Assembly: GCF_015354245.1 (NCBI RefSeq)
Contig: NZ_JADKYZ010000002.1
Location: 186,001 to 250,000, forward strand
Reading direction: 5' to 3'
Source: Diaphorobacter caeni
GTDB taxonomy: Bacteria > Pseudomonadota > Gammaproteobacteria > Burkholderiales > Burkholderiaceae_C
Length of the DNA: 64,000 bases
Of the stretch, positions 35,791-45,429 are shown piece after piece. The translations under genes and the position numbers were made by a program. The notes under the pieces were generated by a model. The model saw only the letters and a program-made list of their open reading frames with translations. It was not told the origin of the DNA and searched no databases. Position 1 is the stretch's first letter. The number at the start of each line of letters is the position of its first letter.

Positions 35791-38700
35791 ACCAGCACCC
35801 GCTCGATGCCGCCTTCGTTGGCGCGCTTGACGTACTCGGGCATCCAGTTCTCGCCGAGAATCTCGCGCGCCATCTCGACGACGATGTAGTCGGCCTCGAG
35901 CAGGCCGTTCTGCAGGTCGTCCTGATAGCGGCTCAGACCTTGCAGACAGCTCGGGCAGCTCGTGAGGATCTTCACGTTGTCCTTGGCGCCCACGTCGCCG
36001 GAAGCGCGCAACACGGCCTCGCCCTTGCGGATTTCCTCGGTCTTGCGGAAGCGGATCTGCGTGGAGATGTCAGGGCGCGTCACACCCAGCGTGCCGGATT
36101 CGCCGCAGCAGCGCTCGCTCTTGAGCACGTTGTCGCCCACCAGCGCCTTCACGGTCTTCATCGGTTCCTGCAGCTTCATCGGCGTGTGGCAGGGGTCGTG
36201 GTACAGGTACGAACCCTTGCCCGCGAGCGTGATGCCCTTCTCCAGCAGGTACTCGTGGATGTCGATGATGCGGCAGCCTGGGAAGATCTTGTCGAACTGG
36301 TAGCCCTGCAGCTGGTCGTAGCACGTGCCGCAGCTCACCACCACCGTCTTGATGTCGAGGTAGTTCAGGGTGTTGGCCACGCGGTGGAACAGCACGCGGT
36401 TGTCGGTGATCATCTTCTCGGCCACGTCGAACTGGCCCGAGCCGCGCTGCGGATAGCCGCAGCACAGATAGCCCGGCGGCAGCACGGTCTGCACGCCCGC
36501 GTGCCAGAGCATGGCCTGCGTGGCCAGGCCCACCTGGCTGAACAGGCGCTCCGAGCCGCAGCCGGGGAAATAGAACACGGCCTCGGTCTCCGAATTGGTG
36601 GTCTTCGGATCGCGGATGATCGGCACGTAATCCTTGTTCTCGATGTCCAGCAGCGCCCGCGCCGTGCGCTTGGGCAGACCGCCCGGCAGCTTCTTGTTCA
36701 CGAAGTGGATGATCTCTTCCTTGAGCGGCGCAGCGCCCACGGAAGCCGGCGGACGCGCCGTCTGCTTCTTGGCGACGGCGCTGAACAGATCGACCGCCGC
36801 GCGCTGCGCCTTGAAGCCGACGTTCACCATCGCACCACGCATGAACTTGATGGTGTCGGGATTGGTAGCATTGAGCATCGCCATGGCCATCTTGTTGCCG
36901 GGACGGAAGCTCTTCTTGCCCATCTTGCGCAGCAGATTGCGCATGTTCATCGTCACGTCCCCGAAGTCGATCTTGACCGGGCATGGCGTGTAGCACTTGT
37001 GGCAGACCGTGCAGTGGTCCGACACGTCCTCGAACTCCTGCCAGTGCTTGATCGACACGCCACGGCGCGTCTGCTCTTCGTACAGGAAGGCCTCGACCAG
37101 GAGCGACGTCGCGAGAATCTTGTTGCGCGGACTGTAGAGCAGGTTGGCGCGCGGCACGTGCGTGGCGCACACCGGCTTGCACTTGCCGCAGCGCAGGCAG
37201 TCCTTGACCGAATCTGCGATCGCGCCGATGTCGCTCTGCTGCATGATCAGCGACTCGTGCCCCATCAGGCCGAAGGACGGTGTGTAGGCGTTGGTCAGAT
37301 CGGCGAACATCAGCGAGGTGCGCGAGTGCGCATGCTGTGGCTCGGACTGCAGCTTGTTCTGGTCGGCACGGAGCTGTTCCGGGTTGCGGATCAGCTTGCC
37401 GCGGTTGAAGTAGCCGTGCGGGTCGACCTTGCGCTTGTACTCGGCGAACGGCGCGAGTTCTTCATCGGTCAGGAATTCGAGCTTGGTGATGCCGATGCCA
37501 TGCTCGCCCGAGATCACGCCGTCGAGGCTGCGCGCCAGCACCATGATGCGGGCCACGGCTTCGTGCGCGGTCTGCAGCATGTCGTAGTCATCGCTGTTGA
37601 CCGGGATATTGGTGTGCACGTTGCCGTCGCCCGCGTGCATGTGCAGCGCCACCCAAACGCGGCCCTTGAGCACGCGCTTGTGCGTGGCGTTCACCTCGGC
37701 GAGGATCGGCTGGAACGGCGCGCCGTTGAAGATCTGAGCCAGCGGCGTCTTGAGCTGGGTCTTCCAGCTCGCGCGCAGCGTGTGGTCCTGCAGTTGCGGG
37801 AACAGCGTCTCGACATTGTCGAGCCAGCTCTGCCACAGCGCACGCACCTCGGCAACCAGCGACAGCGCCTGGCTCACGCGGTCTTCCAGCAGCTCGGCCG
37901 ATGGGATTTCGCCCGCGTCGTCCTGCTTGCCCAGCGGCAGATTGCCGCGCGCGAAGAACTCCTCCAGCGCATCGCAGAGCTTGAGCTTGTTGCGCAGCGA
38001 GAGTTCGATGTTGATGCGCTCGATGCCGTCGGTGTACTCCCACATGCGCGGCAGCGGGATCACCACGTCTTCGTTGATCTTGAAGGCGTTGGTGTGGCGG
38101 CTGATCGCGGCGGTGCGCTTGCGGTCGAGCCAGAACTTCTTGCGCGCCTCTGCGCTCACGGCGATGAAGCCCTCGCCATTGCGCGAGTTGGCGATGCGCA
38201 CCACTTCGGCCGTGGCCTGTGCCACGTCGTCGGCGTTGTCGCCGGAGATGTCGCCGATCAGCACCATCTTGGGCAGGTGGCCGTTGCCCTTCTTGCTCTT
38301 GGTGGCGTAACCCACGGCCTTGAGATATCGGTCGTCCAGATGCTCCAGACCGGCCAGCAGCACGCCCGAGCGCTTCTGCTCGGCGAACATGAAGTCCTTG
38401 ATTTCCACGATGCTGGGCACCGCGTCCTTGGCGTTGCCGAAGAACTCGAGGCACACCGTGCGCGTGTGATCGGGCATGCGGTGCACGATCCAGCGTGCGC
38501 TGGTGATCAGGCCGTCCGTGCCTTCCTTTTGCACACCTGGCAGGCCCGAGAGGAACTTGTCGGTCACGTCCTTGCCGAGGCCTTCCTTGCGGAAGGTGCG
38601 GCCGGGAATGTCGAGGCGTTCGGTGCGCAGCGGCGTCTTGCCGTCGGCGGCGAAATACTGCAGCTCGAAGCTGGCCATTTCGGCGTCGTGGATCTTGCCG

Positions 38701-39713
38701 AGGTTGTGATCAAGACGCGTGACTTCGAGCCACTCGGCCTGCGGAGTCACCATGCGCCAGCTCGCCAGATTGTCGAGCGCCGTACCCCACAGCACGGCCT
38801 TCTTGCCGCCCGCGTTCATGGCGATGTTGCCGCCGATGCACGAGGCTTCGGCCGATGTCGGATCCACCGCGAACACAAAGCCCGCACGTTCCGCCGCATC
38901 GGCCACGCGCTGGGTGACCACGCCGGCCTCGGTCCAGATCGTGCCGACTTCGCGGTCCACGCCCGGCAGGCTGCGCATCTCGACCTCGGTCATGGCCTCG
39001 AGCTTTTCGGTGTTGATCACCGCACTGCGCCAAGTGAGCGGAATCGCGCCGCCGGTGTAGCCAGTGCCGCCTCCACGCGGAATGATGGTCAGCTCGAGCT
39101 CGATGCAGGCACGCACCAGCTCGGCCATTTCGGCCTCGGTGTCGGGCGTGAGCACGACGAAGGGGTATTCGACGCGCCAGTCGGTCGCGTCGGTCACGTG
39201 CGACACGCGCGAGAGACCGTCGAACTTGATGTTGTCCTTGGCCGTGTGCTTGCCGAGGCGCTTTTGCACCTTCTTGCGCAGCTCGCCTGCTTCGACCAGT
39301 GTCGAATCGAACTCGTCGATGGCACGACGCGCGGCCGCCACCAGAATGCCGACCAGCCGGTCGCGCTCGGCGTCCTCCTGGGGCTGGCGGCGCTTCTCGA
39401 TTTCGGACAGGCGGTGCGAGAGCGCCTCGACCAGCATCTTGCGGCGGTCCGGGTTGTGCAGCAGGTCGTCCTGCAGATAGGGATTGCGCTGCACCACCCA
39501 GATGTCGCCCAGCACTTCGTACAGCATGCGGGCGGATCGGCCGGTGCGGCGCTCGCGACGCAGCTGATCGAGAACGCCCCAGGCAGAGGCGCCCAGCAGA
39601 CGGATCACGATTTCCCGGTCGGAAAACGAGGTGTAGTTGTAGGGAATTTCGCGGAGACGGGTGGGCTCTTCGCCCTGCGCCTGCAGGGCAGCCAGCGCAA
39701 TCGGAACATTCAT
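35787..39713 (-). CDS. DUF3683/FAD-linked oxidase/iron-sulfur fusion protein
   Basis: A 1308-residue multidomain oxidoreductase. About residues 1-150 are the DUF3683 region. Next comes an FAD-binding PCMH domain ([41 protein letters not shown]) and a FAD-linked oxidase C-domain ([25 protein letters not shown]). Then follow two 4Fe-4S motifs ([23 protein letters not shown]) and two CCG heterodisulfide-reductase-like segments ([36 protein letters not shown]). Family relatives include D-lactate and glycolate oxidases that feed electrons to the respiratory chain, but the substrate is not determined. In other bacteria these domains are often separate subunits. Confidence 0.93.
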   Translation of the reverse strand: MNVPIALAALQAQGEEPTRLREIPYNYTSFSDREIVIRLLGASAWGVLDQLRRERRTGRSARMLYEVLGDIWVVQRNPYLQDDLLHNPDRRKMLVEALSHRLSEIEKRRQPQEDAERDRLVGILVAAARRAIDEFDSTLVEAGELRKKVQKRLGKHTAKDNIKFDGLSRVSHVTDATDWRVEYPFVVLTPDTEAEMAELVRACIELELTIIPRGGGTGYTGGAIPLTWRSAVINTEKLEAMTEVEMRSLPGVDREVGTIWTEAGVVTQRVADAAERAGFVFAVDPTSAEASCIGGNIAMNAGGKKAVLWGTALDNLASWRMVTPQAEWLEVTRLDHNLGKIHDAEMASFELQYFAADGKTPLRTERLDIPGRTFRKEGLGKDVTDKFLSGLPGVQKEGTDGLITSARWIVHRMPDHTRTVCLEFFGNAKDAVPSIVEIKDFMFAEQKRSGVLLAGLEHLDDRYLKAVGYATKSKKGNGHLPKMVLIGDISGDNADDVAQATAEVVRIANSRNGEGFIAVSAEARKKFWLDRKRTAAISRHTNAFKINEDVVIPLPRMWEYTDGIERINIELSLRNKLKLCDALEEFFARGNLPLGKQDDAGEIPSAELLEDRVSQALSLVAEVRALWQSWLDNVETLFPQLQDHTLRASWKTQLKTPLAQIFNGAPFQPILAEVNATHKRVLKGRVWVALHMHAGDGNVHTNIPVNSDDYDMLQTAHEAVARIMVLARSLDGVISGEHGIGITKLEFLTDEELAPFAEYKRKVDPHGYFNRGKLIRNPEQLRADQNKLQSEPQHAHSRTSLMFADLTNAYTPSFGLMGHESLIMQQSDIGAIADSVKDCLRCGKCKPVCATHVPRANLLYSPRNKILATSLLVEAFLYEEQTRRGVSIKHWQEFEDVSDHCTVCHKCYTPCPVKIDFGDVTMNMRNLLRKMGKKSFRPGNKMAMAMLNATNPDTIKFMRGAMVNVGFKAQRAAVDLFSAVAKKQTARPPASVGAAPLKEEIIHFVNKKLPGGLPKRTARALLDIENKDYVPIIRDPKTTNSETEAVFYFPGCGSERLFSQVGLATQAMLWHAGVQTVLPPGYLCCGYPQRGSGQFDVAEKMITDNRVLFHRVANTLNYLDIKTVVVSCGTCYDQLQGYQFDKIFPGCRIIDIHEYLLEKGITLAGKGSYLYHDPCHTPMKLQEPMKTVKALVGDNVLKSERCCGESGTLGVTRPDISTQIRFRKTEEIRKGEAVLRASGDVGAKDNVKILTSCPSCLQGLSRYQDDLQNGLLEADYIVVEMAREILGENWMPEYVKRANEGGIERVLV

Positions 39714-39914
39714 GGGGTTTTCGCCTGGATGGGCAGGCCGCCTGAAACCGGCAGCCCGCGTGCCTCGGGGGTGCGATTTTATGACAGCCCGTTACTTCCC
39801 GCTGCACTGCAGCAAGAGCCATGGCAATCTATACATGATTAAGGCGAGAAATTGATGGCCTGTTCTCGGCAAAAAACCACAGAAAGGCCGGTTCAGAGCC
39901 CGGAAGCGGCGCGT

Positions 39915-41066
39915 TCATCGCCCGCTCTGCAGTGCCGCACGCCCCGCAGCCACCCAGACGCTGTCCTCCTGAGGCGTATGCACCCGGCCACAGAGCACGT
40001 CGCGCAGATGCCGCTCAAGCGGGTTGCGCCGCGAAAGTCCGTGGTTGCTGGTGAGCGAGAGCGCCTCCTGCACCACGGCAATGGACTGCGCCATGACCAG
40101 GTTCTTCACCAGTCCCGCGTCCGTTGCCGAAGTGCTCACTTCGCCATCGAGGTCGGCCGCGAGCCGCGCCAGCAGCACGCGGTTGGACAGCAACTGTCCC
40201 TCGATCCGCCCCACCGCCTCCTGAAACCGAGGCAGGCTCGCGAGCGGCGCGCCCAGATTGGCAGGGGTGCGCTCATTCAAGAACGCCACCAGCCAGTCCC
40301 GCGCCGCACGGGCCACGCCGTCGTAGATCGCCCCCAGCAGCAGGGTCATTTCCGCCTGAAAAGCCCCGTCCTTGGCTGGAGTCGCGCCCGGCGGCGCCAG
40401 ACCGATGGCGTGATCGGCGGGGGTGAGCACGCCGTCGAGCACCACATCGTGACTGCCGCTCGCGCGCAGGCCGAGGTGGTCCCAGGTTTCCTCGATGAGC
40501 ACGCCGGGGTCGTCCGCACGCACCAGAAATGTCCCCACGCGCGCAGCGGCTTCATCGGTGCGCGCCCAGACCGCCAGCCAGCGCAATGCGGGCGAGCCGG
40601 TCGAATAGATCTTGCGGCCGGAAATCCGCCAGCCATCGGGCGTCCTCGTGGCCACGGTGGCGGGCAATCCGCCACGCGCAGGCGAGCCGAGCTCGGGCTC
40701 GACGCGCAGCGCGTTGATCAGCGCGCCGCGCTCCACCGCGTCCTTCACCAGCTTGCGCGCCAGTGCTTCAGGCCACGACGAGCCGGCCCGGCCCGCCTGA
40801 CGCTGCTGGATGTACTGCATGCTCAGCACCAGCGCGGTGGCCGGGCAGCCGTAGCCGATGGCGCCCAGCACCTCGGCCAACTGGGTGCTGCTGGCGCCCT
40901 GCCCGCCCAGCGCAACGGGTGCGGCCAGCGCCAGCAGCCCGGCTGCGTGCAGATCCGCAAAGTTCTCATGCGGAAACGTGCCGTCGCGGTCATGCTGCAC
41001 GGCGCGCCCGGCGAAATCCACCGCGAGCACGCGCGCGGTGTCGGCCCAACTGAGCGATGCGTTCAT
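39915..41066 (-). CDS. Acyl-CoA-dehydrogenase-like flavoprotein
   Basis: A 383-residue flavoprotein of the acyl-CoA dehydrogenase fold (N-terminal helical domain, middle beta domain WRISGRKIYSTGSPALRWLAVWAR, C-terminal helical bundle). Members near flavin monooxygenases often belong to the SfnB/DszC-like branch and act with reduced flavin in sulfur compound breakdown. That role here is inferred from the adjacent LLM monooxygenase and FMN reductase genes. The gene starts three bases after the LLM gene's stop, so the two are cotranscribed. Confidence 0.85.
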   Translation of the reverse strand: MNASLSWADTARVLAVDFAGRAVQHDRDGTFPHENFADLHAAGLLALAAPVALGGQGASSTQLAEVLGAIGYGCPATALVLSMQYIQQRQAGRAGSSWPEALARKLVKDAVERGALINALRVEPELGSPARGGLPATVATRTPDGWRISGRKIYSTGSPALRWLAVWARTDEAAARVGTFLVRADDPGVLIEETWDHLGLRASGSHDVVLDGVLTPADHAIGLAPPGATPAKDGAFQAEMTLLLGAIYDGVARAARDWLVAFLNERTPANLGAPLASLPRFQEAVGRIEGQLLSNRVLLARLAADLDGEVSTSATDAGLVKNLVMAQSIAVVQEALSLTSNHGLSRRNPLERHLRDVLCGRVHTPQEDSVWVAAGRAALQSGR

Positions 41067-41068
41067 GC

Positions 41069-42184
41069 TCAGGCCGCCTTGCGTTCGGACTGGCTGGCGT
41101 TGAGCGCGTTAAGCGCGTCGCGCTGCGCCACCTTCTCGCGGATCAGCGGAATCAGCTCGCGACCGTAGTCGATGGCGTCAACCAGCGGATCGAAGCCGCG
41201 CAGCAAAAAGGTGGTGATGCCGAGGTCGTAGTACTTGAGGAGTGCCTGCGCCACCTGCTCAGGCGTGCCGAGCAGCGACGTGGAATTGCTGCGCCCACCG
41301 GTCTCACGCGCAATCGCGGTCCACAGGCGTTCGTCGACGATGTCGCCCTTGGCAGCATCGGAGAGCAGGCGGCGCGCACCCTCGCTCTGCTGCGGCCCCG
41401 CGCCGCGCGAATGCGAGATCTGCACCTGCTGCTTTTTCGTGGCGTCAAGAATCCGAGCGGCCTTCTCCCAGGCCAGCTCCTCGGTCTCGGCGATGATGGG
41501 ACGAAACGAGATGCTGAACTCCACCTCGCGGCCATGGGCAGCCGCCTGTGCGCGCACGCGGCGCACCAGATCTTCCGACTGCGCGAGCGACTCGCCCCAC
41601 AGCGCGTAGACGTCGGCATGCTTGCCCGCCACCTGCAGCGCGGGCTCGGACGCGCCGCCAAAGAAGATCGGCACGATGGGCTGCTGCAGCGGCTTCACCT
41701 CGGAGGCCGCGCCCTTGAGCTTGTAGTACGTGCCTTCGTGGTCGAACGGCTTGGTCTCGGTCCACACGCGGCGCAGGATGCTGAGGTATTCGTCGGTGCG
41801 CGCATAGCGCTCGTCGTGGCTCAGAAAATCGCCGTCGCGCTGCTGATCCACATCCGAGCCGCCGCTGATGTAGTGCACCGCGAGACGCCCGTTGGTGTAA
41901 TGATCGAGCGTGGCCAGCTGGCGCGCCGCGAGCGTGGGCGCGACAAAGCCCGGCCGGTGCGCCAGCAGGAACTTCACCTTCTGCGTCGCCGCAGCCGCAT
42001 AGGCCACGGTGAGCAGCGTGTCGGGACTGGTCGAGCTCGCGGGCACCAGCACCCGGTCGAAGCCCGCGTATTCATGTGCCTGCGCGAAGGCGCGCACATA
42101 GGCCGGATCGACCGCAGGCCCCTTGCGCGCAATGGTTTCGGACACTTCGTGAGGCTGGATCATGCCAATGATTTGAACGGGCAT
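41069..42184 (-). CDS. LLM-class flavin monooxygenase (SsuD-like)
   Basis: FMNH2-dependent monooxygenase of 371 residues in the luciferase/alkanesulfonate monooxygenase family. It shows RVLVPASSTSPDTLLTVAYA, FLLAHRPGFVAPTLAARQL and the NGRLAVHYISGGSDVDQQRDG block that lines the active site in SsuD. It would release sulfite from a sulfonate or oxidise a related sulfur compound using reduced FMN from the SsuE-like protein. The start MPVQIIGM is the family start; the frame extends twelve residues upstream without conservation. Confidence 0.9.
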   Translation of the reverse strand: MPVQIIGMIQPHEVSETIARKGPAVDPAYVRAFAQAHEYAGFDRVLVPASSTSPDTLLTVAYAAAATQKVKFLLAHRPGFVAPTLAARQLATLDHYTNGRLAVHYISGGSDVDQQRDGDFLSHDERYARTDEYLSILRRVWTETKPFDHEGTYYKLKGAASEVKPLQQPIVPIFFGGASEPALQVAGKHADVYALWGESLAQSEDLVRRVRAQAAAHGREVEFSISFRPIIAETEELAWEKAARILDATKKQQVQISHSRGAGPQQSEGARRLLSDAAKGDIVDERLWTAIARETGGRSNSTSLLGTPEQVAQALLKYYDLGITTFLLRGFDPLVDAIDYGRELIPLIREKVAQRDALNALNASQSERKAA

Positions 42185-42287
42185 CTTGTTGCTCCTGTGG
42201 ATGGATGAATGAGTAGGCAAGTGCCCTCATGATCGCCACCGAGCACAGGGATTCCAACGAAGAAAAACGCGTTAGGTTCTGCGATTT

Positions 42288-43490
42288 TCAATGCGGAAAA
42301 CCGGCACGCACGGGCCTCACCGGATCCTCGTCCATGCGCCGCAGCAGCACGTCCAATCCCTGCGCACCGGCACCCGCCACCGGCTTGTCCGCGCGCTGCA
42401 CTCCTGTAGCCGTCGCGGTTGCGGTGCGGCAGACCAGGTCGTCTTCGGACCATGCGGATCGCCCCGGCGCCGAGCGCGCGCGCAGCCAGCCATCGCGATC
42501 CGCCAGCAGCTGAAAGCCGCGCGCATCCTGCTCACGCTCGCCCAGCAACAGGGCCAAAGCGGGCAGCAGTTGCGCATCTTCGGCAAGGCACTCGGGATCA
42601 TCCACATCCGCACGCGAACCCACCATGACCGAGACCATGCGGGGGTCTTCCTGCGGCGCGGGCGATGATGCTGCGGAGGGCAGGACAAGCAGCACGCGCT
42701 GCCCCTTCAAACCGTCGCTGCGTCGCTCCCCGCCATAGCGGCAGCGCAGCGCAAACGCGGGCATGCGCACGGGGCGCTCCCACGTTCCCAGATCACGCAG
42801 CGACTGGCCCGAAGCGCGCGCCTGCAGGTAGTCGAGCACCTGCCAGATGTCGGCGTCGGAGAGTCGCGACGGCGATGCGCCCGGCATGGTCTCGCGCGCG
42901 AGGCGTTCATCGCGCATGCCGTGACGCACCCGCCAGAACAGCTCGCCTTCGAGCCGCTTCCACAGCAGCCCTCCGGTCAGATCGGGCGGCCAGCGCCCCA
43001 GCGTGGCCGCGAGCGGCCCCTGCCCTCGCGCATCCGCACCATGGCATTGCGCGCAGTTCTGTTGAAAAAGCGCCTGTCCACGCAGGATGTCGGCGGGCCG
43101 GAATCCGCTGTCAGAGCGATGCAGGCTGGTCGGCACCGCCGGTGCAAAGAGCAGATGCGCGGCGGGCCACGGCGCCGCCAACAAAGCGAAAACCGCAACG
43201 CCCATCAGGCCCGCAACCAGCGCGCTGCGCACTCGCCTGCGCAATGCCGCAAGCGCGATGGCCACGCTGAAAAGCAGCACCGCAGCCACCGCGCACATGC
43301 CGGTGATCGCTACACGCCGCGCATGTCCCGGATCGATCCACATCATCTCCGCGGACAGCCGCAGCGCGAACGGCCACGCGGGCTGACCGGCGACCAGCGG
43401 CGCGAGGCCAAGCGCATGCAGACCGTCTCGCAGCGCGAACTGCGCGGCCAGCAGCCACTCCAGAATCCATGCAACCCAGACCTCGGACAT
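42288..43490 (-). CDS. Membrane-anchored c-type cytochrome
   Basis: A 400-residue protein with two or three hydrophobic segments in the first 115 residues and a periplasmic cytochrome c domain with one heme site, C146, C149, H150 (CAQCHGADARG). M202 (ETMPGAS) is a likely axial ligand. The C-terminal 150 residues are not recognised and lack a second heme site. It lies inside the sulfonate-type cluster between the LLM enzyme and the binding protein, where a cytochrome is not usual. Confidence 0.85.
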   Translation of the reverse strand: MSEVWVAWILEWLLAAQFALRDGLHALGLAPLVAGQPAWPFALRLSAEMMWIDPGHARRVAITGMCAVAAVLLFSVAIALAALRRRVRSALVAGLMGVAVFALLAAPWPAAHLLFAPAVPTSLHRSDSGFRPADILRGQALFQQNCAQCHGADARGQGPLAATLGRWPPDLTGGLLWKRLEGELFWRVRHGMRDERLARETMPGASPSRLSDADIWQVLDYLQARASGQSLRDLGTWERPVRMPAFALRCRYGGERRSDGLKGQRVLLVLPSAASSPAPQEDPRMVSVMVGSRADVDDPECLAEDAQLLPALALLLGEREQDARGFQLLADRDGWLRARSAPGRSAWSEDDLVCRTATATATGVQRADKPVAGAGAQGLDVLLRRMDEDPVRPVRAGFPH

Positions 43491-43510
43491 AACTCGAACG
43501 CAGGTCGGCC

Positions 43511-44539
43511 TCAGGTCAGCACATCGGCGAACACATGCGATGCGAAGCGCGCAGGATCGGTCGTTGGCTTGAGCACTTTCACGAGCTTGAAGTCGCGCGC
43601 ATAGAACTCGATTTCGTCCTTGAGGTTCTTGCCCACCGGATGACTGCGGTGCGTGAGCGTCGCGAGCACCGCGCGCAATTCGCTCTCCGCCACCTTGGTG
43701 TAGGGGCTGTAGATGCGCGCGGTCTCGGCCGGGTTGTCGGCGACGAAATCGGAGGCCTCGACGATGGCGCGGGTGAGCGCCGCCGCCGTGCCCTTGTCGT
43801 TGCGCACCATCGCGCCGCTCACGCCAAGCACGCAGCAGGTCTTGGCCGCATACTCGCCCGAGAGATTCGTCGCCAGATCGACCAGCCCCTTGGTGCGCCG
43901 CTGGATCAGCAGCAGGTTCGGATCACCATCGGCGATCGCATGCGCCTCTCCCTTCTCCACGGCGAGGCCCAGCATGTCCCCTGGAAACTGACGCCACTGC
44001 ACATCGCGCTCGGGATCCAGCCCCGCCTTGGCGAGCAGCACCGAGAAGAAATTCTTGCCGGGCGCATTCAGATCCGAGACCGCAATCGTCTTGCCTTTCA
44101 GCTTGGCAAGGCTGGTCACGCCGGCCGCCTCATAGCCCACCAAACGCGAGCAGCCGCCGTGCGAACTGCCAACCAGCTTCACGTCAAATCCCGACTCCAG
44201 CGGCTTGATCCAGCGATGGATCATGCCCACGCCCGCGTCGGCCTTGGACGTCGCAATCGCCTCGAGCAACTGGTCGGTCGATCCCGCAAAATTCACGAGC
44301 TCGACCTTGAGTCCGTGCTTCTCGAAAATGCCGCGCTCCAGCGCCACCGGCGCGGCGGAAAGGCAGATCGCATTCGCGTTCCATGCCAGCTTCACCGGCT
44401 TGAGCGCAGGCGCCGCCCACACCCGCCCCGCCACCGCGGCGGCCGCGCCCGTCGCCGCAGCGGCACCCGCTGCGCGCAGCCAGCGGCGACGCGCCAACGA
44501 ATCGATCACTACCCCCGCCTTGTATCTCACGTCATTCAT
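43511..44539 (-). CDS. NMT1/SsuA-type ABC substrate-binding protein
   Basis: Periplasmic binding protein of 342 residues. The N-terminus carries ARRRWLRAAGAAAAT, a probable twin-arginine signal, cleaved after VWAA. The body (AWNANAICLSAAPVALERGIF, VELVNFAGSTDQLLEAI, GKTIAVSDLNAPGKNF) resembles sulfonate, nitrate and taurine receptors. No permease or ATPase gene is adjacent in this window, so it must use a transporter encoded elsewhere. It is followed by the cytochrome gene. Confidence 0.88.
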   Translation of the reverse strand: MNDVRYKAGVVIDSLARRRWLRAAGAAAATGAAAAVAGRVWAAPALKPVKLAWNANAICLSAAPVALERGIFEKHGLKVELVNFAGSTDQLLEAIATSKADAGVGMIHRWIKPLESGFDVKLVGSSHGGCSRLVGYEAAGVTSLAKLKGKTIAVSDLNAPGKNFFSVLLAKAGLDPERDVQWRQFPGDMLGLAVEKGEAHAIADGDPNLLLIQRRTKGLVDLATNLSGEYAAKTCCVLGVSGAMVRNDKGTAAALTRAIVEASDFVADNPAETARIYSPYTKVAESELRAVLATLTHRSHPVGKNLKDEIEFYARDFKLVKVLKPTTDPARFASHVFADVLT

Positions 44540-44655
44540 CTTTTCGTCCTTCGTTTGAGAAATGAAATCAGCCCTGATTGGAGCGAATCAACGCGCATGG
44601 GCGAAGGAAGAAAAACAGAAATCGATATGCGAAACGGGGTGCAAAGCAACGGACA

Positions 44656-45237
44656 TCAAACGCTCAAGCGCACCTGCTCAAACCGCACCGGCGCAAAGCC
44701 CGCATCGCGCACGTGCAGCGCCTCGGAGAGCAAGGTCTGCACGGCCACATCCACGCGATTCGACACGTCGGGATGCAGAACGCCACCGCCCTCCGGCAGA
44801 TGCGTGACCTGCGCATCCGTTGCGTAGATGCCGGAGAGAATCTGCTTGGCGCCCAGCGCCTGCAGCACCGGGCGCAGCGCGTAATCGAGCGCCAGCATAT
44901 GATGCGGGCTGCCGCCCGTGGCCAGCGGCAAAACGGTCTTTCCCTGCAGCGCGGTCTGCGGCAGCAGATCGAGAAACACCTTGAGCACGCCGCTGTACGC
45001 GGCCTTGTAGACGGGCGTGGCCACCACGATCACCGTGGCGTTCGCCACCTGCTGCGCGGCCTTCACCACGTCAGGGTGATCGAACTGCGCCTGCAGCAGC
45101 GCGAGCGCATTCAGATTGCGGACATTCAGAGTCTCCACATGGACGCGATGCGCTGCCAGACGTTGACCCACGTGAGCCAGCAATGTGGCCGACCGCGAGC
45201 GCTCGGACGGGCTCCCGGCTATCAATAAAACGGACAT
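44656..45237 (-). CDS. NAD(P)H-dependent FMN reductase (SsuE-like)
   Basis: A 193-residue flavodoxin-like reductase with the phosphate-binding loop LLIAGSPSERSRSATLL and the VVATPVYKAAYSGVLKVFLDLLPQ segment of SsuE. It would supply FMNH2 to the LLM monooxygenase three genes downstream. It is the first gene of the leftward sulfonate-type cluster and is divergent from the Bug receptor gene. Confidence 0.92.
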   Translation of the reverse strand: MSVLLIAGSPSERSRSATLLAHVGQRLAAHRVHVETLNVRNLNALALLQAQFDHPDVVKAAQQVANATVIVVATPVYKAAYSGVLKVFLDLLPQTALQGKTVLPLATGGSPHHMLALDYALRPVLQALGAKQILSGIYATDAQVTHLPEGGGVLHPDVSNRVDVAVQTLLSEALHVRDAGFAPVRFEQVRLSV

Positions 45238-45339
45238 GAATTTCCTGTTGCTTCACTTCAGAACTGCAGCGATCAGACCATGCAACCACTGCTGATGCCC
45301 ACGAAGTTTTCAAACTAAGAAACCGCGTTTTCCGAATAT

Positions 45340-45357
45340 GCAGGAACACCGTCCTGC
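45340..45357. promoter_or_regulatory. Short dyad between the SsuE-like and Bug receptor genes
   Basis: GCAGGA and TCCTGC flank a six-base spacer in the 192-bp divergent region. Its central location suits an operator, but no known binding consensus is recognised. Confidence 0.3.
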
Positions 45358-45429
45358 AGATCACGCAGCGCATAAGCAAGCATGCTTTTCTTTGTTCACG
45401 CCCGCGGCCTCGCTGCCTATCGTGGCGAC

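Noticed and set aside
35940-39842. 1300-codon open frame antisense to the large oxidase gene
   Set aside because: High G+C reading frames commonly stay open opposite real genes. The product is His/Arg-rich with no domains, while the minus-strand frame has many catalytic motifs.
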